This document shows, piece by piece, positions 31,488-41,279 of a stretch of DNA of 64,000 nt. Origin of the DNA: Psychrobacter arenosus (GTDB lineage: Bacteria; Pseudomonadota; Gammaproteobacteria; Pseudomonadales; Moraxellaceae); contig NZ_LR884459.1 in NCBI RefSeq assembly GCF_904848165.1, positions 1,178,001 to 1,242,000 of the forward strand, given 5' to 3'. The translations under genes were made by a program, and so were the position numbers. The notes beneath the pieces were generated by a model that did not search any database, had not been told where the DNA came from, and saw nothing but the letters and a program-made list of their open reading frames with translations. How positions within the stretch are numbered: position 1 is the stretch's first letter; every line of letters starts with the position of its first letter.

Positions 31488-32668
31488 CTATTGTTCCAGC
31501 CATGGTGGAAAGTCGCCGATGACTCATTGGCCTTTACCAAATCCAGTAAAGGAGAGAGCACTGCGAGTTGGCACAGAGGTCACTGCAGAGACAGCTTTGA
31601 GCGGGGGTCATGGACAGTGACTCATCAATTAACAATGGGTCAGCCTGTCGGTCACATGAGCGCTTTGCTATCGTGGTACATTCCTATCACTCAACTCTAA
31701 ATAAAGAGGAAGTCAAGGTGCCAGAGGGTGGCAATAAAGGGATGTCATCTTCGCTACACTAGCTCCATAACCATAGTGTTATTAAAGTCAGTGTTTGAGA
31801 ATGGGCAACACTATTAATAACGGCTAGTTAACTAGCATAGAGCTTATTAATGGTTATTAGCGGTTAACCTAATACAGCATTTTATAATCCACAGTGTCTT
31901 TAATGGAATGGATAATAGATACACGCCATTATCACTACTCATAATAAGACACAATAAATACAAAATGCTTTTTAAGCAGACACACTATACGCCTATGTTA
32001 TTTAAAAATTAATAGCAGAAATAAAACAGAAATAAAAAATAATATTTTCTCAACTAAATTACTTTATAAAAATACGTTATTACTAAAGAGGAGATTGTTC
32101 GTTTTAATTCATTAGCTATATTTGTGCTAGTACTATCGTAAGCACTACCTTACAAACAATGCTTTAGGGATTGACTTATAGATTACCGTTGACAGCTTAC
32201 TAATAAGTCTGCGGTGATATAGCTTTAAATAATTGATTTAATATAATAAGTATAAGACTTATGCTTTTAATATATTTAGAAATCAATATTTTTATAATTA
32301 AGCCTGACTTTTATTTAATAAAGCTCACCTAATTACTTTACCTATATCCACAATATAAAAATAGGAATAAAAGACACAATCTATTAATTAGATTTTTTAT
32401 AAGTATTTTATTAGTTGAGATAAATAAAAATTATGGTAATTAATATTACCTTTTTATAAACATCTCTGCTCTGTAGAATGAACTAGGACTTATATCTAAA
32501 TTAAATCCATGATGCCAGTGTATGATTAACGCAATTTTTATAATCTATTGACTGGTTCATTGTTTATAATTACCCATTGCTAATAGTTAAGCGTAACGAT
32601 AAAACCATTATGTAGATATGGGTATAAATAGAGATATTAAGAAGATTTTATACCTAAATCACGGCCAT
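31488..32668. other. Gene-free region between the cyo leader and the pssA terminator
   Basis: About 1.2 kb without a credible gene. From 31488 to about 31740 composition is moderate; it includes a small hairpin CCTTTAC/GTAAAGG and a 69-codon frame with a TTG start and no ribosome-binding site. From about 31750 to 32660 it is very AT-rich with many stop codons in all frames. The cyo promoter probably lies here. Confidence 0.6.
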
Positions 32669-32705
32669 AAAAAAACGCCCCTATCCTTAACAGAATAGAG
32701 GCGCT
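32669..32705 (-). terminator. Terminator downstream of pssA
   Basis: Stem GCGCC-CTATTC/GGATAG-GGGCG on the minus strand, followed by seven T, about 40 nt after the pssA stop. Confidence 0.8.
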
Positions 32706-32743
32706 CGTAGAGAGTGGGTACAAGAGGCTAGACGACTAGCAGC

Positions 32744-33661
32744 CTAGGTTTTAACTTTAGACTTCAAGGTAGAGACGATACCCGAAAGCGCATAGATAAT
32801 CCCAATCGCTAGGATGCCTACAGGGATATCATATAAGACGATACCCATAACCAAGACACCAGCTATAAGCGCTACGAAAGGCACTTTCTTTTTATCAAAC
32901 TCTTTAAAGCTATAGTATTTGATATTGCTGACCATCAGTAAGCCAGAGACTACGACCCACACTGCACATAACATAGTGATATAGAAATCGTATTTGCCGA
33001 TCCATTGGTTATGATCAACCGCAACCATTACGGCGCTAGTCACTAAGATAGCCGCTAGTGGACTGGCTAAACCAACAAAGTATTTCTTGTCGACGACACC
33101 GATTTGGACGTTAAAGCGTGCCAAACGGAAAGCCGCACACGCGGTAAAGATAAAGGCGCAAGCAATCCCCACTCGCCCTAAAGGCATAAGAGCGAAGCTA
33201 TAGATCAATATCGCAGGGGCAACACCAAAGGCTAGCATATCGGCTAACGAATCATATTGCTCACCAAACGGACTTTGCGCATTGAGCATCCGAGCTACGC
33301 GCCCATCTGCCCCATCTAAGATAGCGGATAAAAAGATTGCCAAGGAGGCTTTATAAAAATGTCCCTGTGTACTTGCCAAGATAGAGAAAAACCCCGATAA
33401 CAACGACATAGTGGTAATCAGGTTGGGCACAAGATAAACCCCGCGGCTGACTACTGGCGTGCCATCAGCCACTTCTGCTTCGATGACTTCAAAGGTAAGC
33501 CCGTCATAATCATCCAAATCTGCCAACATACGATTGACCTCACTTTCATCCAGATTAGGATCAATGTAAGGTGGCGTACTTTGCAGGTTGGCCATTTCAG
33601 CGGCTAAAGTCTCATTAGACTGCTCCGTAGAGACCGTCGGTTTTGGCGACACAGGTGACAT
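32744..33661 (-). CDS. pssA: CDP-diacylglycerol--serine O-phosphatidyltransferase
   Basis: Membrane enzyme making phosphatidylserine, the precursor of phosphatidylethanolamine. The CDP-alcohol phosphotransferase signature DGRVARMLNAQSPFG, with EQYDSLAD following, matches DG-x2-AR-x8-G-x3-D-x3-D (about residues 115-137). Several membrane helices follow the signature. The first 75 residues are polar and acidic, a cytosolic extension typical of the longer type II enzymes. The 305-residue length fits. The ATG lies 1 nt after the rlmJ stop, so the two genes form an operon. Confidence 0.93.
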   Translation of the reverse strand: MSPVSPKPTVSTEQSNETLAAEMANLQSTPPYIDPNLDESEVNRMLADLDDYDGLTFEVIEAEVADGTPVVSRGVYLVPNLITTMSLLSGFFSILASTQGHFYKASLAIFLSAILDGADGRVARMLNAQSPFGEQYDSLADMLAFGVAPAILIYSFALMPLGRVGIACAFIFTACAAFRLARFNVQIGVVDKKYFVGLASPLAAILVTSAVMVAVDHNQWIGKYDFYITMLCAVWVVVSGLLMVSNIKYYSFKEFDKKKVPFVALIAGVLVMGIVLYDIPVGILAIGIIYALSGIVSTLKSKVKT

Positions 33662-33662
33662 A

Positions 33663-34538
33663 TTACTCTCCTACTAACCAACGAACATTGGTAGCGCTGT
33701 CCGGCGTCATCTCTGGCGCCTCTGCCGATTTTAATAAAGGCTGAATAAAGCGTAAGATTTCACGAGCTTTAGTGTCAAATTGCCAAGGCGGATTAATAAT
33801 CAGCATGCCGGTCCCGTTTAGGCCCACTGCGACATCATTTGGGAAAATATTTAATTCGCAAACGAGCTGACGCTTAATTCCAGTCCGTTTCATCTTTTTA
33901 TGAAACAGCTCAACAGCATCGATATTCTTTAGCGGATACCAAAGCGCATAAACCCCTTGTGGCCATTTATCATAGCTGGCAGCTAGCAAGTCAACTAGGA
34001 CGCTAAAGTCTTTATGCTCTTGCTCAAAAGGCGGGTCTAATAGAATCAGACCGCGACGCTCTGCTGGTGGAATAACACCACGAATGCCTTCAAAAGCATT
34101 GCGATGATGAATACCAATAGGCAGCTGATAAAGCTGATAATTAAGCGCGTCATATTCCGTGGCTTTGGCTTCAAAAGCTTCAGCACGAATCCCTGCATTT
34201 GGATTCATCTCGATGTGATGGGCAATCCACCAAGGCGAGCCTGGATAGACGTTTTTGTCATAGGTGTTGCGAGCTACTTTAAGCTCATCAACGTATTGCT
34301 TTACAGCATCCGGCGCGCTACTAACATCAGCGGCCATGATAGCTTTTACCCCACCTTTAGCTTCTTGGGTCTTGCGCGCCTCTTCACTGGTTAGCGAATA
34401 GAGGCCACGACCGCCGTAAGCGTCGAGGGCATAAAACGGCTTGCCTTTTTGGCTCAGCTGATTTAGCAATTGGATAAGTAATAAATGTTTGACAACGTCG
34501 GCAAAATTGCCAGCGTGATAGGCGTGTTTGTAATTCAT
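33663..34538 (-). CDS. rlmJ: 23S rRNA (adenine-N6)-methyltransferase RlmJ
   Basis: Methyltransferase that modifies A2030 of 23S rRNA (E. coli numbering, from family knowledge). The N-terminus MNYKHAYHAGNFADVVKH is the strongly conserved start of RlmJ. The catalytic motif IV is LILLDPPFEQ (about residues 168-177). Its 291 residues compare with about 280 in the family. It is the first gene of an rlmJ-pssA operon, divergent from the oxygenase gene at 34801. Confidence 0.95.
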   Translation of the reverse strand: MNYKHAYHAGNFADVVKHLLLIQLLNQLSQKGKPFYALDAYGGRGLYSLTSEEARKTQEAKGGVKAIMAADVSSAPDAVKQYVDELKVARNTYDKNVYPGSPWWIAHHIEMNPNAGIRAEAFEAKATEYDALNYQLYQLPIGIHHRNAFEGIRGVIPPAERRGLILLDPPFEQEHKDFSVLVDLLAASYDKWPQGVYALWYPLKNIDAVELFHKKMKRTGIKRQLVCELNIFPNDVAVGLNGTGMLIINPPWQFDTKAREILRFIQPLLKSAEAPEMTPDSATNVRWLVGE

Positions 34539-34800
34539 GGGATTAAATGTATCATTATTAAAAAGTCCTTATATGGTAGCATAAGCACGTAAAAAATAAG
34601 CAGCTTTAACCGCTGCGCTTACCAAGTTGTTGATAAATTATTGTTGGTTTATGCTTAATACTTGCCCTCTTTCTCTTCATTCTTATGGCCTAGTTATGAA
34701 ATACTAGAGCTCTGCGCGCCTTGCGACTGCCGCTGTTACTATTTGTGAAACCCGCTAAAACTTCTATAAATCGCACAATATATTGTGAGGTACAGCAAAA

Positions 34801-35643
34801 ATGTCACAGATAATCAGTAATTTGAAACCTACCTTGGATATATTTTCTGAGGCAATCGGTTCTGATGATTCTATTTCCCCGCCCCTAACCGCTACTTTAA
34901 CCACAGCTATTGATACTGTGAATAAGCCCGCAACGGACTTTTTTGACCCAGTATTACAGGTTGATTTAGACCCCGATGCTTTTATTGAAGAGCATCCGCT
35001 AACGCCTGCAGTCCAACAAAAAGCCTTAACAGCAGCCGATTTTGCTGTAGATTGGCAGCAGCGTTTTGACGAGACTACTTTAGACCGATTAGTGAGCGAA
35101 GGTTATGTGGTCCTCGATGAGGTATTTTCGACCAGTGCCATTTTGGCGCTGCAAACCGAGAGTGGCTTTATCTATTATCGCGATGCTATGGTTGCGGATG
35201 GTTTACTGGTCAAAGAGATTCGTGGTGACCGTATCCGTTGGATCACCAACCACTTTATCGCAGGCGCTTACTATTTAGAGCAAATCAATGACTTAGCACA
35301 GTATTTTAACCGTACTTTATATGCCGGTATCCGTCATAGCGAGGCGCATTATGCTTGCTATCCGCCAGGGTTTGGGTATCAATGGCATACCGACAACCCC
35401 AATGGGCGCAACGAGCGGGTCATCTCTGCCGTTTTCTATTTAAACGATGCTTGGACTGAGGCGGATGGTGGCGCTTTAGCAGTGGTAGACAATGCCGGCA
35501 ATGAGCAGCATATTTTGCCCAAAGCCAACCGCTTAGTGGTCTTTGACAGTGACTTGCGCCATCAGGTCGAGATTGCCCACCGTCAGCGCTATTCTATCGC
35601 CACTTGGTTACGCCGCGATGATGCTGTGGCGTTGGTTAGATAG
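34801..35643 (+). CDS. 2-oxoglutarate/Fe(II)-dependent oxygenase
   Basis: Oxygenase of the prolyl-hydroxylase-like double-stranded beta-helix fold (280 residues). The metal triad is readable as His and Asp in YQWHTDN and the distal His in DLRHQVEIAH. The 2-oxoglutarate-binding Arg is probably in RYSIATWLRR. The segment SAVFYLNDAWTEADGGAL is typical of the SM-20/EGLN-related group. The N-terminal 85 residues are poorly conserved in appearance. Substrate unknown; proteins of this group hydroxylate proline in other proteins such as elongation factors. It is a single gene transcribed away from rlmJ. Confidence 0.85.
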   Translation: MSQIISNLKPTLDIFSEAIGSDDSISPPLTATLTTAIDTVNKPATDFFDPVLQVDLDPDAFIEEHPLTPAVQQKALTAADFAVDWQQRFDETTLDRLVSEGYVVLDEVFSTSAILALQTESGFIYYRDAMVADGLLVKEIRGDRIRWITNHFIAGAYYLEQINDLAQYFNRTLYAGIRHSEAHYACYPPGFGYQWHTDNPNGRNERVISAVFYLNDAWTEADGGALAVVDNAGNEQHILPKANRLVVFDSDLRHQVEIAHRQRYSIATWLRRDDAVALVR

Positions 35644-35787
35644 CTTTGGGTCGCTAGCGCTTATCTATAAGCGCTTATCTAGAAGCTACTATCTATAATA
35701 GAACCACGGGCGATTTTTTTAGACGGGACTATTCACCCCCGTTTCCTCCTCTTCTAATATTTAGAGAGGAGTCCATACTAATTTTAA

Positions 35788-37014
<1,227 letters not shown>

Positions 37015-37168
37015 TCTAAATAAACTCTGCTTTCTATTACTGGGTGTGGTCTTATGGTTACGCTCAGTCCCCTCTTTCATTCGTCAAACACTTATGTAGT
37101 TTATCTCCACCATTCATTATCTAATAGTGCTAACATGATATGCAATCCACTAAGTAAAGGGGATACTC

Positions 37169-37426
37169 ATGTTAATAAGCAAACAGGAATTTAGCCAAAA
37201 CACCCAAGCTAACTTAGCGCAGACTGAACCTGTCTTTATCACTGAGCAAGGTCAAATTGTGAAGGTCATGCTAAGCTATGAAGAATATCAAAACCTTAAA
37301 AAACCCTCTTCGAAAAATAAGACACTTTTAAACTGTTTCGCTGCTGGCGATCCAGAGGTAGCAGATATTGAATTAGAGATTCCGCCACGTAGTAAATTAC
37401 AACGTTCCTCTGTGGACTTTGATTAA
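37169..37426 (+). CDS. Phd/YefM-type antitoxin (orphan)
   Basis: An 85-residue protein with the Phd/YefM-type N-terminal DNA-binding fold: MLISKQEFSQNTQANL, then PVFITEQGQIVKVMLSYEEYQNL. Such antitoxins repress their own operon and bind a toxin through the C-terminal tail. AAAGGGG lies about 10 nt before the ATG. The stop codon overlaps an ATG (TAATG) that begins MYLLDT, the start of a PIN-domain toxin, but that frame ends after 15 codons. The antitoxin itself looks intact. Confidence 0.8.
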   Translation: MLISKQEFSQNTQANLAQTEPVFITEQGQIVKVMLSYEEYQNLKKPSSKNKTLLNCFAAGDPEVADIELEIPPRSKLQRSSVDFD

Positions 37427-37473
37427 TGTATTTATTAGATACTTTATTTTCTCCATCCCTAACACCCCACTAA
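37426..37473 (+). pseudogene. Remnant of a VapC-like PIN-domain toxin
   Basis: The frame starting at 37426 reads MYLLDTLFSPSLTPH and stops. MYLLDT is the canonical N-terminus of VapC toxins, with the first catalytic Asp at position 5, and the overlap with the antitoxin stop is the usual arrangement of a toxin gene. No further PIN sequence follows before the convergent gene at 37481. The toxin is thus reduced to its first residues. Confidence 0.65.
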
Positions 37474-37480
37474 AAAAGCA

Positions 37481-38008
37481 TCACTTCACCCCAATATAAA
37501 CATCCACTTGGGTCTCGCTGACGTAATGCTCAAAATCCACTTGATAACAGCGCTCGTAGCGACACTCTAAGTCATTAAAGTAAGTCCAAATCGCCTGCCA
37601 AGCATTGATGACGGCTGTAGGCATCTCCCCCTGTTTAGTAAAGACTAAGTATCTGCCCGCAGGCACTGTGACTGACTCTAAAGCAGTCGTTACTTTTTTA
37701 TCGCCCTGATAGTCTCTTTCTCGCCAGCCCGCCGTCACATCAAAGGCCCCTAACGCATCGCTCTCATAATTATGATAAATCCCATAAAGCGCACTGCCCT
37801 TCTTTAACTGCTTAAAGTAATTGTGATACACCCTTTCCCACAGCCTAGGCAATTTAGCGCTGTCTGGATTTGATTCATTATGGTTAGTGGTGCGCACGGT
37901 GATACCCTGGCAACGGGTCGCTTGCGCCAATATTCGAGTTTGGGTTTTTATAGCCAATTTTGGGGCGACTGATTCGGTATTATTATCGGTGTTGGTGGCT
38001 TTCGTCAT
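37481..38008 (-). CDS. GyrI-like/AraC effector-binding-domain protein
   Basis: A 175-residue stand-alone effector-binding domain of the GyrI/SbmC type. ALYGIYHNYESDALGAFDVTAGW and VPAGRYLVFTKQGEMP (split across the domain) are typical, as is the WQAIWTYF segment followed by a C-terminal strand VDVYIGV. Such domains bind small hydrophobic ligands or sequester drugs. No DNA-binding domain is attached. It converges with the toxin remnant and is monocistronic. The role is unknown. Confidence 0.78.
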   Translation of the reverse strand: MTKATNTDNNTESVAPKLAIKTQTRILAQATRCQGITVRTTNHNESNPDSAKLPRLWERVYHNYFKQLKKGSALYGIYHNYESDALGAFDVTAGWRERDYQGDKKVTTALESVTVPAGRYLVFTKQGEMPTAVINAWQAIWTYFNDLECRYERCYQVDFEHYVSETQVDVYIGVK

Positions 38009-38157
38009 ATTATTCTCAAGGATACGATACAGACTTTATAGAGTATCGCACCTATTAGAATAATTCACGATATTTTTTAAATTAACTTATAATTTAAAGT
38101 TAAGGGTATGAGATTGCTAAGTATGGCAGGAGTTATAACTCGTTAAGCTATAACCCT

Positions 38158-38367
38158 TTAGTCTGCTTCATCAATCCAATTCATTTGAATAGACTCTAAA
38201 ATACCTTCGTTAGACTTATTTGGATCGTCATCAAAGCCTTCTAGTTCGGTCACCCAACGGTGCAAATCGGTAAAGCGAATATACTGGGGATCGGTCTCTG
38301 GGAATTTTTCAGCCAGTTCGATGGCGATGTCTAAGCTGTCCGTCCATTTTAACTTTTGCGGGGTCAT
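38158..38367 (-). CDS. iscX: Fe-S cluster assembly protein IscX
   Basis: Small acidic protein (69 residues) that binds IscS and iron and modulates Fe-S cluster assembly. LKWTDSLDIAIELAEKFPET, YIRFTDLHRWV and the acidic EGFDDDPNKSNEGILE segment match IscX throughout. I chose the ATG at 38367 because AAGGA lies about 8 nt upstream and the residues before it are not family-like. In E. coli iscX closes the isc operon; here it stands alone with no isc genes nearby. Confidence 0.92.
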   Translation of the reverse strand: MTPQKLKWTDSLDIAIELAEKFPETDPQYIRFTDLHRWVTELEGFDDDPNKSNEGILESIQMNWIDEAD

Positions 38368-38543
38368 AATAAATCCTTCAAGATAATAAGTTTTTAGGTT
38401 TAGACTCACTCACGCTATAGCAAGACTATTAATGACGCCTATCGTAACAAACTTTCGCCAATTGAGATAGTTAGTGTCCTCTACTTGAGCTACTAGCCTG
38501 AGTTATATAGGGGCGGCTTTCGTTGTACACGGCTTACTGCCAA

Positions 38544-38567
38544 ACTATTAACTATTAACTATTAACT
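38544..38567. repeat. Short tandem repeat (ACTATTA)
   Basis: Three and a half units of the 7-nt string ACTATTA between iscX and the thioesterase gene. Nothing else is visible in it. Confidence 0.7.
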
Positions 38568-38600
38568 GAGCAATGAACCTCGTCTAACCTTTAAAAATAG

Positions 38601-39128
38601 CTACTGAGCTTTGATAGCCGTCTGATGACCATTCCAACTTTCAATAACTGGAGTGATATGTGAGCCCTGCATATTCAGTATCTCTGGCGTCTGCTTACCG
38701 GCTTTATCTACTAATACAAACTTGCTCATCCCAATCGCCATCAAAGTGTTTTTCACAAAGAAGTGATGTTGGAAATAGACATACTTTTCATCCCAACCTT
38801 CTAAGGTACTGGTTAATGTTATCTTATCTAAAAATTTAATCTCTTTTAGATAGACCATCTCCTGCATCGAGAGAATCCACATTAAGTCTTTAAGCTGTTT
38901 TTGCGTGGTCAGTTGCACTAGCCATTTGGTGACATTGAGCTCAATAAAAGACAGATAGCGGTAATTGGGCAAATGATTGCGAAAGCCCATGTCATGCGGC
39001 AAGATGCGATAGCTGCGCGTCACTGGTTTGAATAATTGTTCTTCTGTCAGTGTCGCTGTAGTGGCTTGCTGTTGTAACTGCGCCTTTAATAACGCAATCA
39101 TAATAAAGAAACGAATTAACATGTTCAT
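38601..39128 (-). CDS. Hotdog-fold thioesterase-like protein
   Basis: A 175-residue protein resembling the acyl-CoA thioesterase (4HBT-like) hotdog fold. The segment HDMGFRNHLPNYRYLSFIELNVTKW (split here: HDMGFRNHL, then NYRYLSFIEL) and the beta-strand region KITLTSTLEGWDEKYVYFQH fit the family. A hydrophobic N-terminal stretch (MLIRFFIMIALLKA) suggests a membrane anchor. The catalytic residue cannot be assigned by eye. It is a single gene. Confidence 0.7.
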   Translation of the reverse strand: MNMLIRFFIMIALLKAQLQQQATTATLTEEQLFKPVTRSYRILPHDMGFRNHLPNYRYLSFIELNVTKWLVQLTTQKQLKDLMWILSMQEMVYLKEIKFLDKITLTSTLEGWDEKYVYFQHHFFVKNTLMAIGMSKFVLVDKAGKQTPEILNMQGSHITPVIESWNGHQTAIKAQ

Positions 39129-39335
39129 AAAAATATCTCAAAGCTAAGGTGTTGATTAAAGGTAGTAAGCCATGGACAAACCTAAGTGGCAGCCATAGTA
39201 ATAAGAAGTTATAAAATAAAATTGGGTCTCTATAAGGACGGCTATTCTAAAGGTTTTTACTGGCTAAGTAAGCTAACCCTTCATAATCGCTGCTAGGCCG
39301 CTCATTATCTTAATAAAAAGTAATTTTTTCATGCC

Positions 39336-39363
39336 ATAAAAAAGACGACCGAGGTCGCCTTTG
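39336..39363 (-). terminator. Terminator downstream of pntB
   Basis: Stem GGCGACC/GGTCGTC on the minus strand followed by six T, about 35 nt after the pntB stop. Confidence 0.8.
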
Positions 39364-39396
39364 ATAGAGAGCATAACACTAAATGATGTTTAAGGA

Positions 39397-40812
39397 TTAA
39401 TGACCCGTACCATTAACAGTACGCACCATCTCTTCAACCATTTTCTTGGCATCACCAAAGATCATCATGGTCTTATCCATATAGAACAATGGGTTGTCTA
39501 GACCAGCATACCCTGTGCTCATTGAGCGTTTGATAACCATGACTGTCTGCGCTTTTGACACATCCAGAATTGGCATGCCGTAAATTGGCGAGCTGGTATC
39601 ATCTTTAGCCGATGGGTTAACTACGTCATTGGCACCGATGATTAACACTACATCCGTGCTAGCGAAGTCTGAGTTAATCTCGTCCATCTCTAAGATATCG
39701 TCGTAGGGTACGTCTGCTTCAGCCAACAGGACGTTCATATGACCAGGCATACGACCCGCCACTGGGTGAATAGCAAAGCGCACGTTGACGCCTTCTTCTT
39801 TAAGGGTTTCATAAAGCTCTTTTACAGCATTCTGTGCGCGGCCCTGAGCCATACCATAACCCGGTACGATAATCACGTCGCTTGCATTCGACATTAAGAA
39901 GCCCGCATCTTCTGCTGAACCTGACTTATAAGTCTTCGGCGCGCCATCATCATCACCAGCGGCGACTGCTGCTGTACCCATACCACCAAACAAGACGTTC
40001 AATAGCGAGCGGTTCATCGCCTTACACATAATGTAAGACAAGATAGCCCCTGACGAACCTACTAGAGAACCCGCAATGATTAGCATAGAGTTACCTAGGG
40101 TAAAACCAATACCTGCTGCCGCCCAACCCGAGAACGAGTTCAATAGCGAGACAACAACTGGCATATCGCCACCACCGATTGGTGCAATCCAGTACCAACC
40201 GAAGACGACCGCTAAGGCAGCCATAGCATAGAACGCTGGCAAGGAATCTGTGACGAAATAGACGCCACCAAAGCCTAGCATTGCTAAGAATAGGATAATT
40301 TGAACCGGTTTAACCCAACCACCATTGATGGTCTTCGCCCACTTTTTCGCCGCCAATTTACCAAAGGCAAAGACTGACGCTGAAAAGGTAATCGCCCCAA
40401 TAAAGCACCCAATAAACAGCTCAATACGGGCAATCGTAGAGTGCTCTTGTTCGACATGCAATACGGTGGCTAGAGCAATCGCAACTGCCGCTAGACCAAC
40501 GAAAGAGTGCATCAAAGCAACGGTTTCAGGCATCTGCGTCATAGCGACCGTTTTGGCTTTCCACATCCCTACGATAGCACCTAAGACCATCGCGCCAATG
40601 ATGAGCCACAATACTGGCCCTTCGGCTAAGAAGAAGGTAGTTATAACGGCGATAGCCATCGCGACCATACCAAAACGGTTACCACGGATAGCCGTCTTCG
40701 GGCTAGATAAGCCCCGTAGGGTTAGGACGAACAATACTGCACCTACTAAGTAGAACCAATCGGCGTGGGCAGCAATCCAATTCATACCTGACAATTCAGA
40801 GACTCCGTTCAT
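39397..40812 (-). CDS. pntB: NAD(P) transhydrogenase subunit beta
   Basis: Beta subunit of the proton-translocating transhydrogenase, which uses the proton gradient to make NADPH from NADH. It has 471 residues: about nine membrane helices, then the NADP(H)-binding domain III with IIVPGYGMAQGRAQ, HPVAGRMPGHMNVLLAEA and LIIGANDVVNP. The start overlaps the pntA2 stop by 4 nt, so translation is coupled. It is the last gene of the operon, followed by a terminator. Confidence 0.95.
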   Translation of the reverse strand: MNGVSELSGMNWIAAHADWFYLVGAVLFVLTLRGLSSPKTAIRGNRFGMVAMAIAVITTFFLAEGPVLWLIIGAMVLGAIVGMWKAKTVAMTQMPETVALMHSFVGLAAVAIALATVLHVEQEHSTIARIELFIGCFIGAITFSASVFAFGKLAAKKWAKTINGGWVKPVQIILFLAMLGFGGVYFVTDSLPAFYAMAALAVVFGWYWIAPIGGGDMPVVVSLLNSFSGWAAAGIGFTLGNSMLIIAGSLVGSSGAILSYIMCKAMNRSLLNVLFGGMGTAAVAAGDDDGAPKTYKSGSAEDAGFLMSNASDVIIVPGYGMAQGRAQNAVKELYETLKEEGVNVRFAIHPVAGRMPGHMNVLLAEADVPYDDILEMDEINSDFASTDVVLIIGANDVVNPSAKDDTSSPIYGMPILDVSKAQTVMVIKRSMSTGYAGLDNPLFYMDKTMMIFGDAKKMVEEMVRTVNGTGH

Positions 40813-41186
40813 GCATCACCTCCGACATCAGTAGTTACTTTCACTTTTTTCTCTTTCGGTTTAAACATCGCTAACATACGCTCCGTTACGGCAAAGCCAC
40901 CAAAAATATTAATACTGGCTAAAAAGACTGCAAACGCCCCCAATAGGCTGGTCGCAGTGATCGTTTCACCGCCAATATTAACGGTCTGCAGCATCGCGCC
41001 GACAATAACAATACTCGATAGCGCATTGGTCACCGCCATAAGTGGCGTATGTAACGCGGGGGTCACGCCCCAAACCACATAATATCCCACGAAAATCGCT
41101 AGTACGAAAATCGTAAAGATGGCGACAAACGGGGTGGCGGTAGCGACTGCGCCATCAGTGGCGACTGCTAAGACAGTGGCAATCAT
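40809..41186 (-). CDS. pntA2: NAD(P) transhydrogenase subunit alpha, membrane part
   Basis: The membrane domain that is the C-terminal third of E. coli PntA, here a separate 125-residue protein. Three to four membrane helices are present, with GYYVVWGVTPALHTPLMAVTNA (split as GYYVVWGV and LHTPLMAVTNA) as the family signature and ASINIFGGFAVTERML near the end. The three-gene form pntA1-pntA2-pntB is common outside the enterobacteria. It lies 93 nt after pntA1. Confidence 0.93.
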   Translation of the reverse strand: MIATVLAVATDGAVATATPFVAIFTIFVLAIFVGYYVVWGVTPALHTPLMAVTNALSSIVIVGAMLQTVNIGGETITATSLLGAFAVFLASINIFGGFAVTERMLAMFKPKEKKVKVTTDVGGDA

Positions 41187-41279
41187 CTTGTTCTCCTAAA
41201 TTCGTTAGCTATTTGGTGAATAGCTGCGTAATGTCCTTAAAATACGGCAAGCAAGCGGCTAAGCTAAACCTTAGATTTG

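Noticed and set aside
31491..31700. A 69-codon plus-strand frame upstream of cyoA
   Set aside because: It starts with TTG, lacks a ribosome-binding site and shows no protein-like pattern; the region is better read as the cyo leader.
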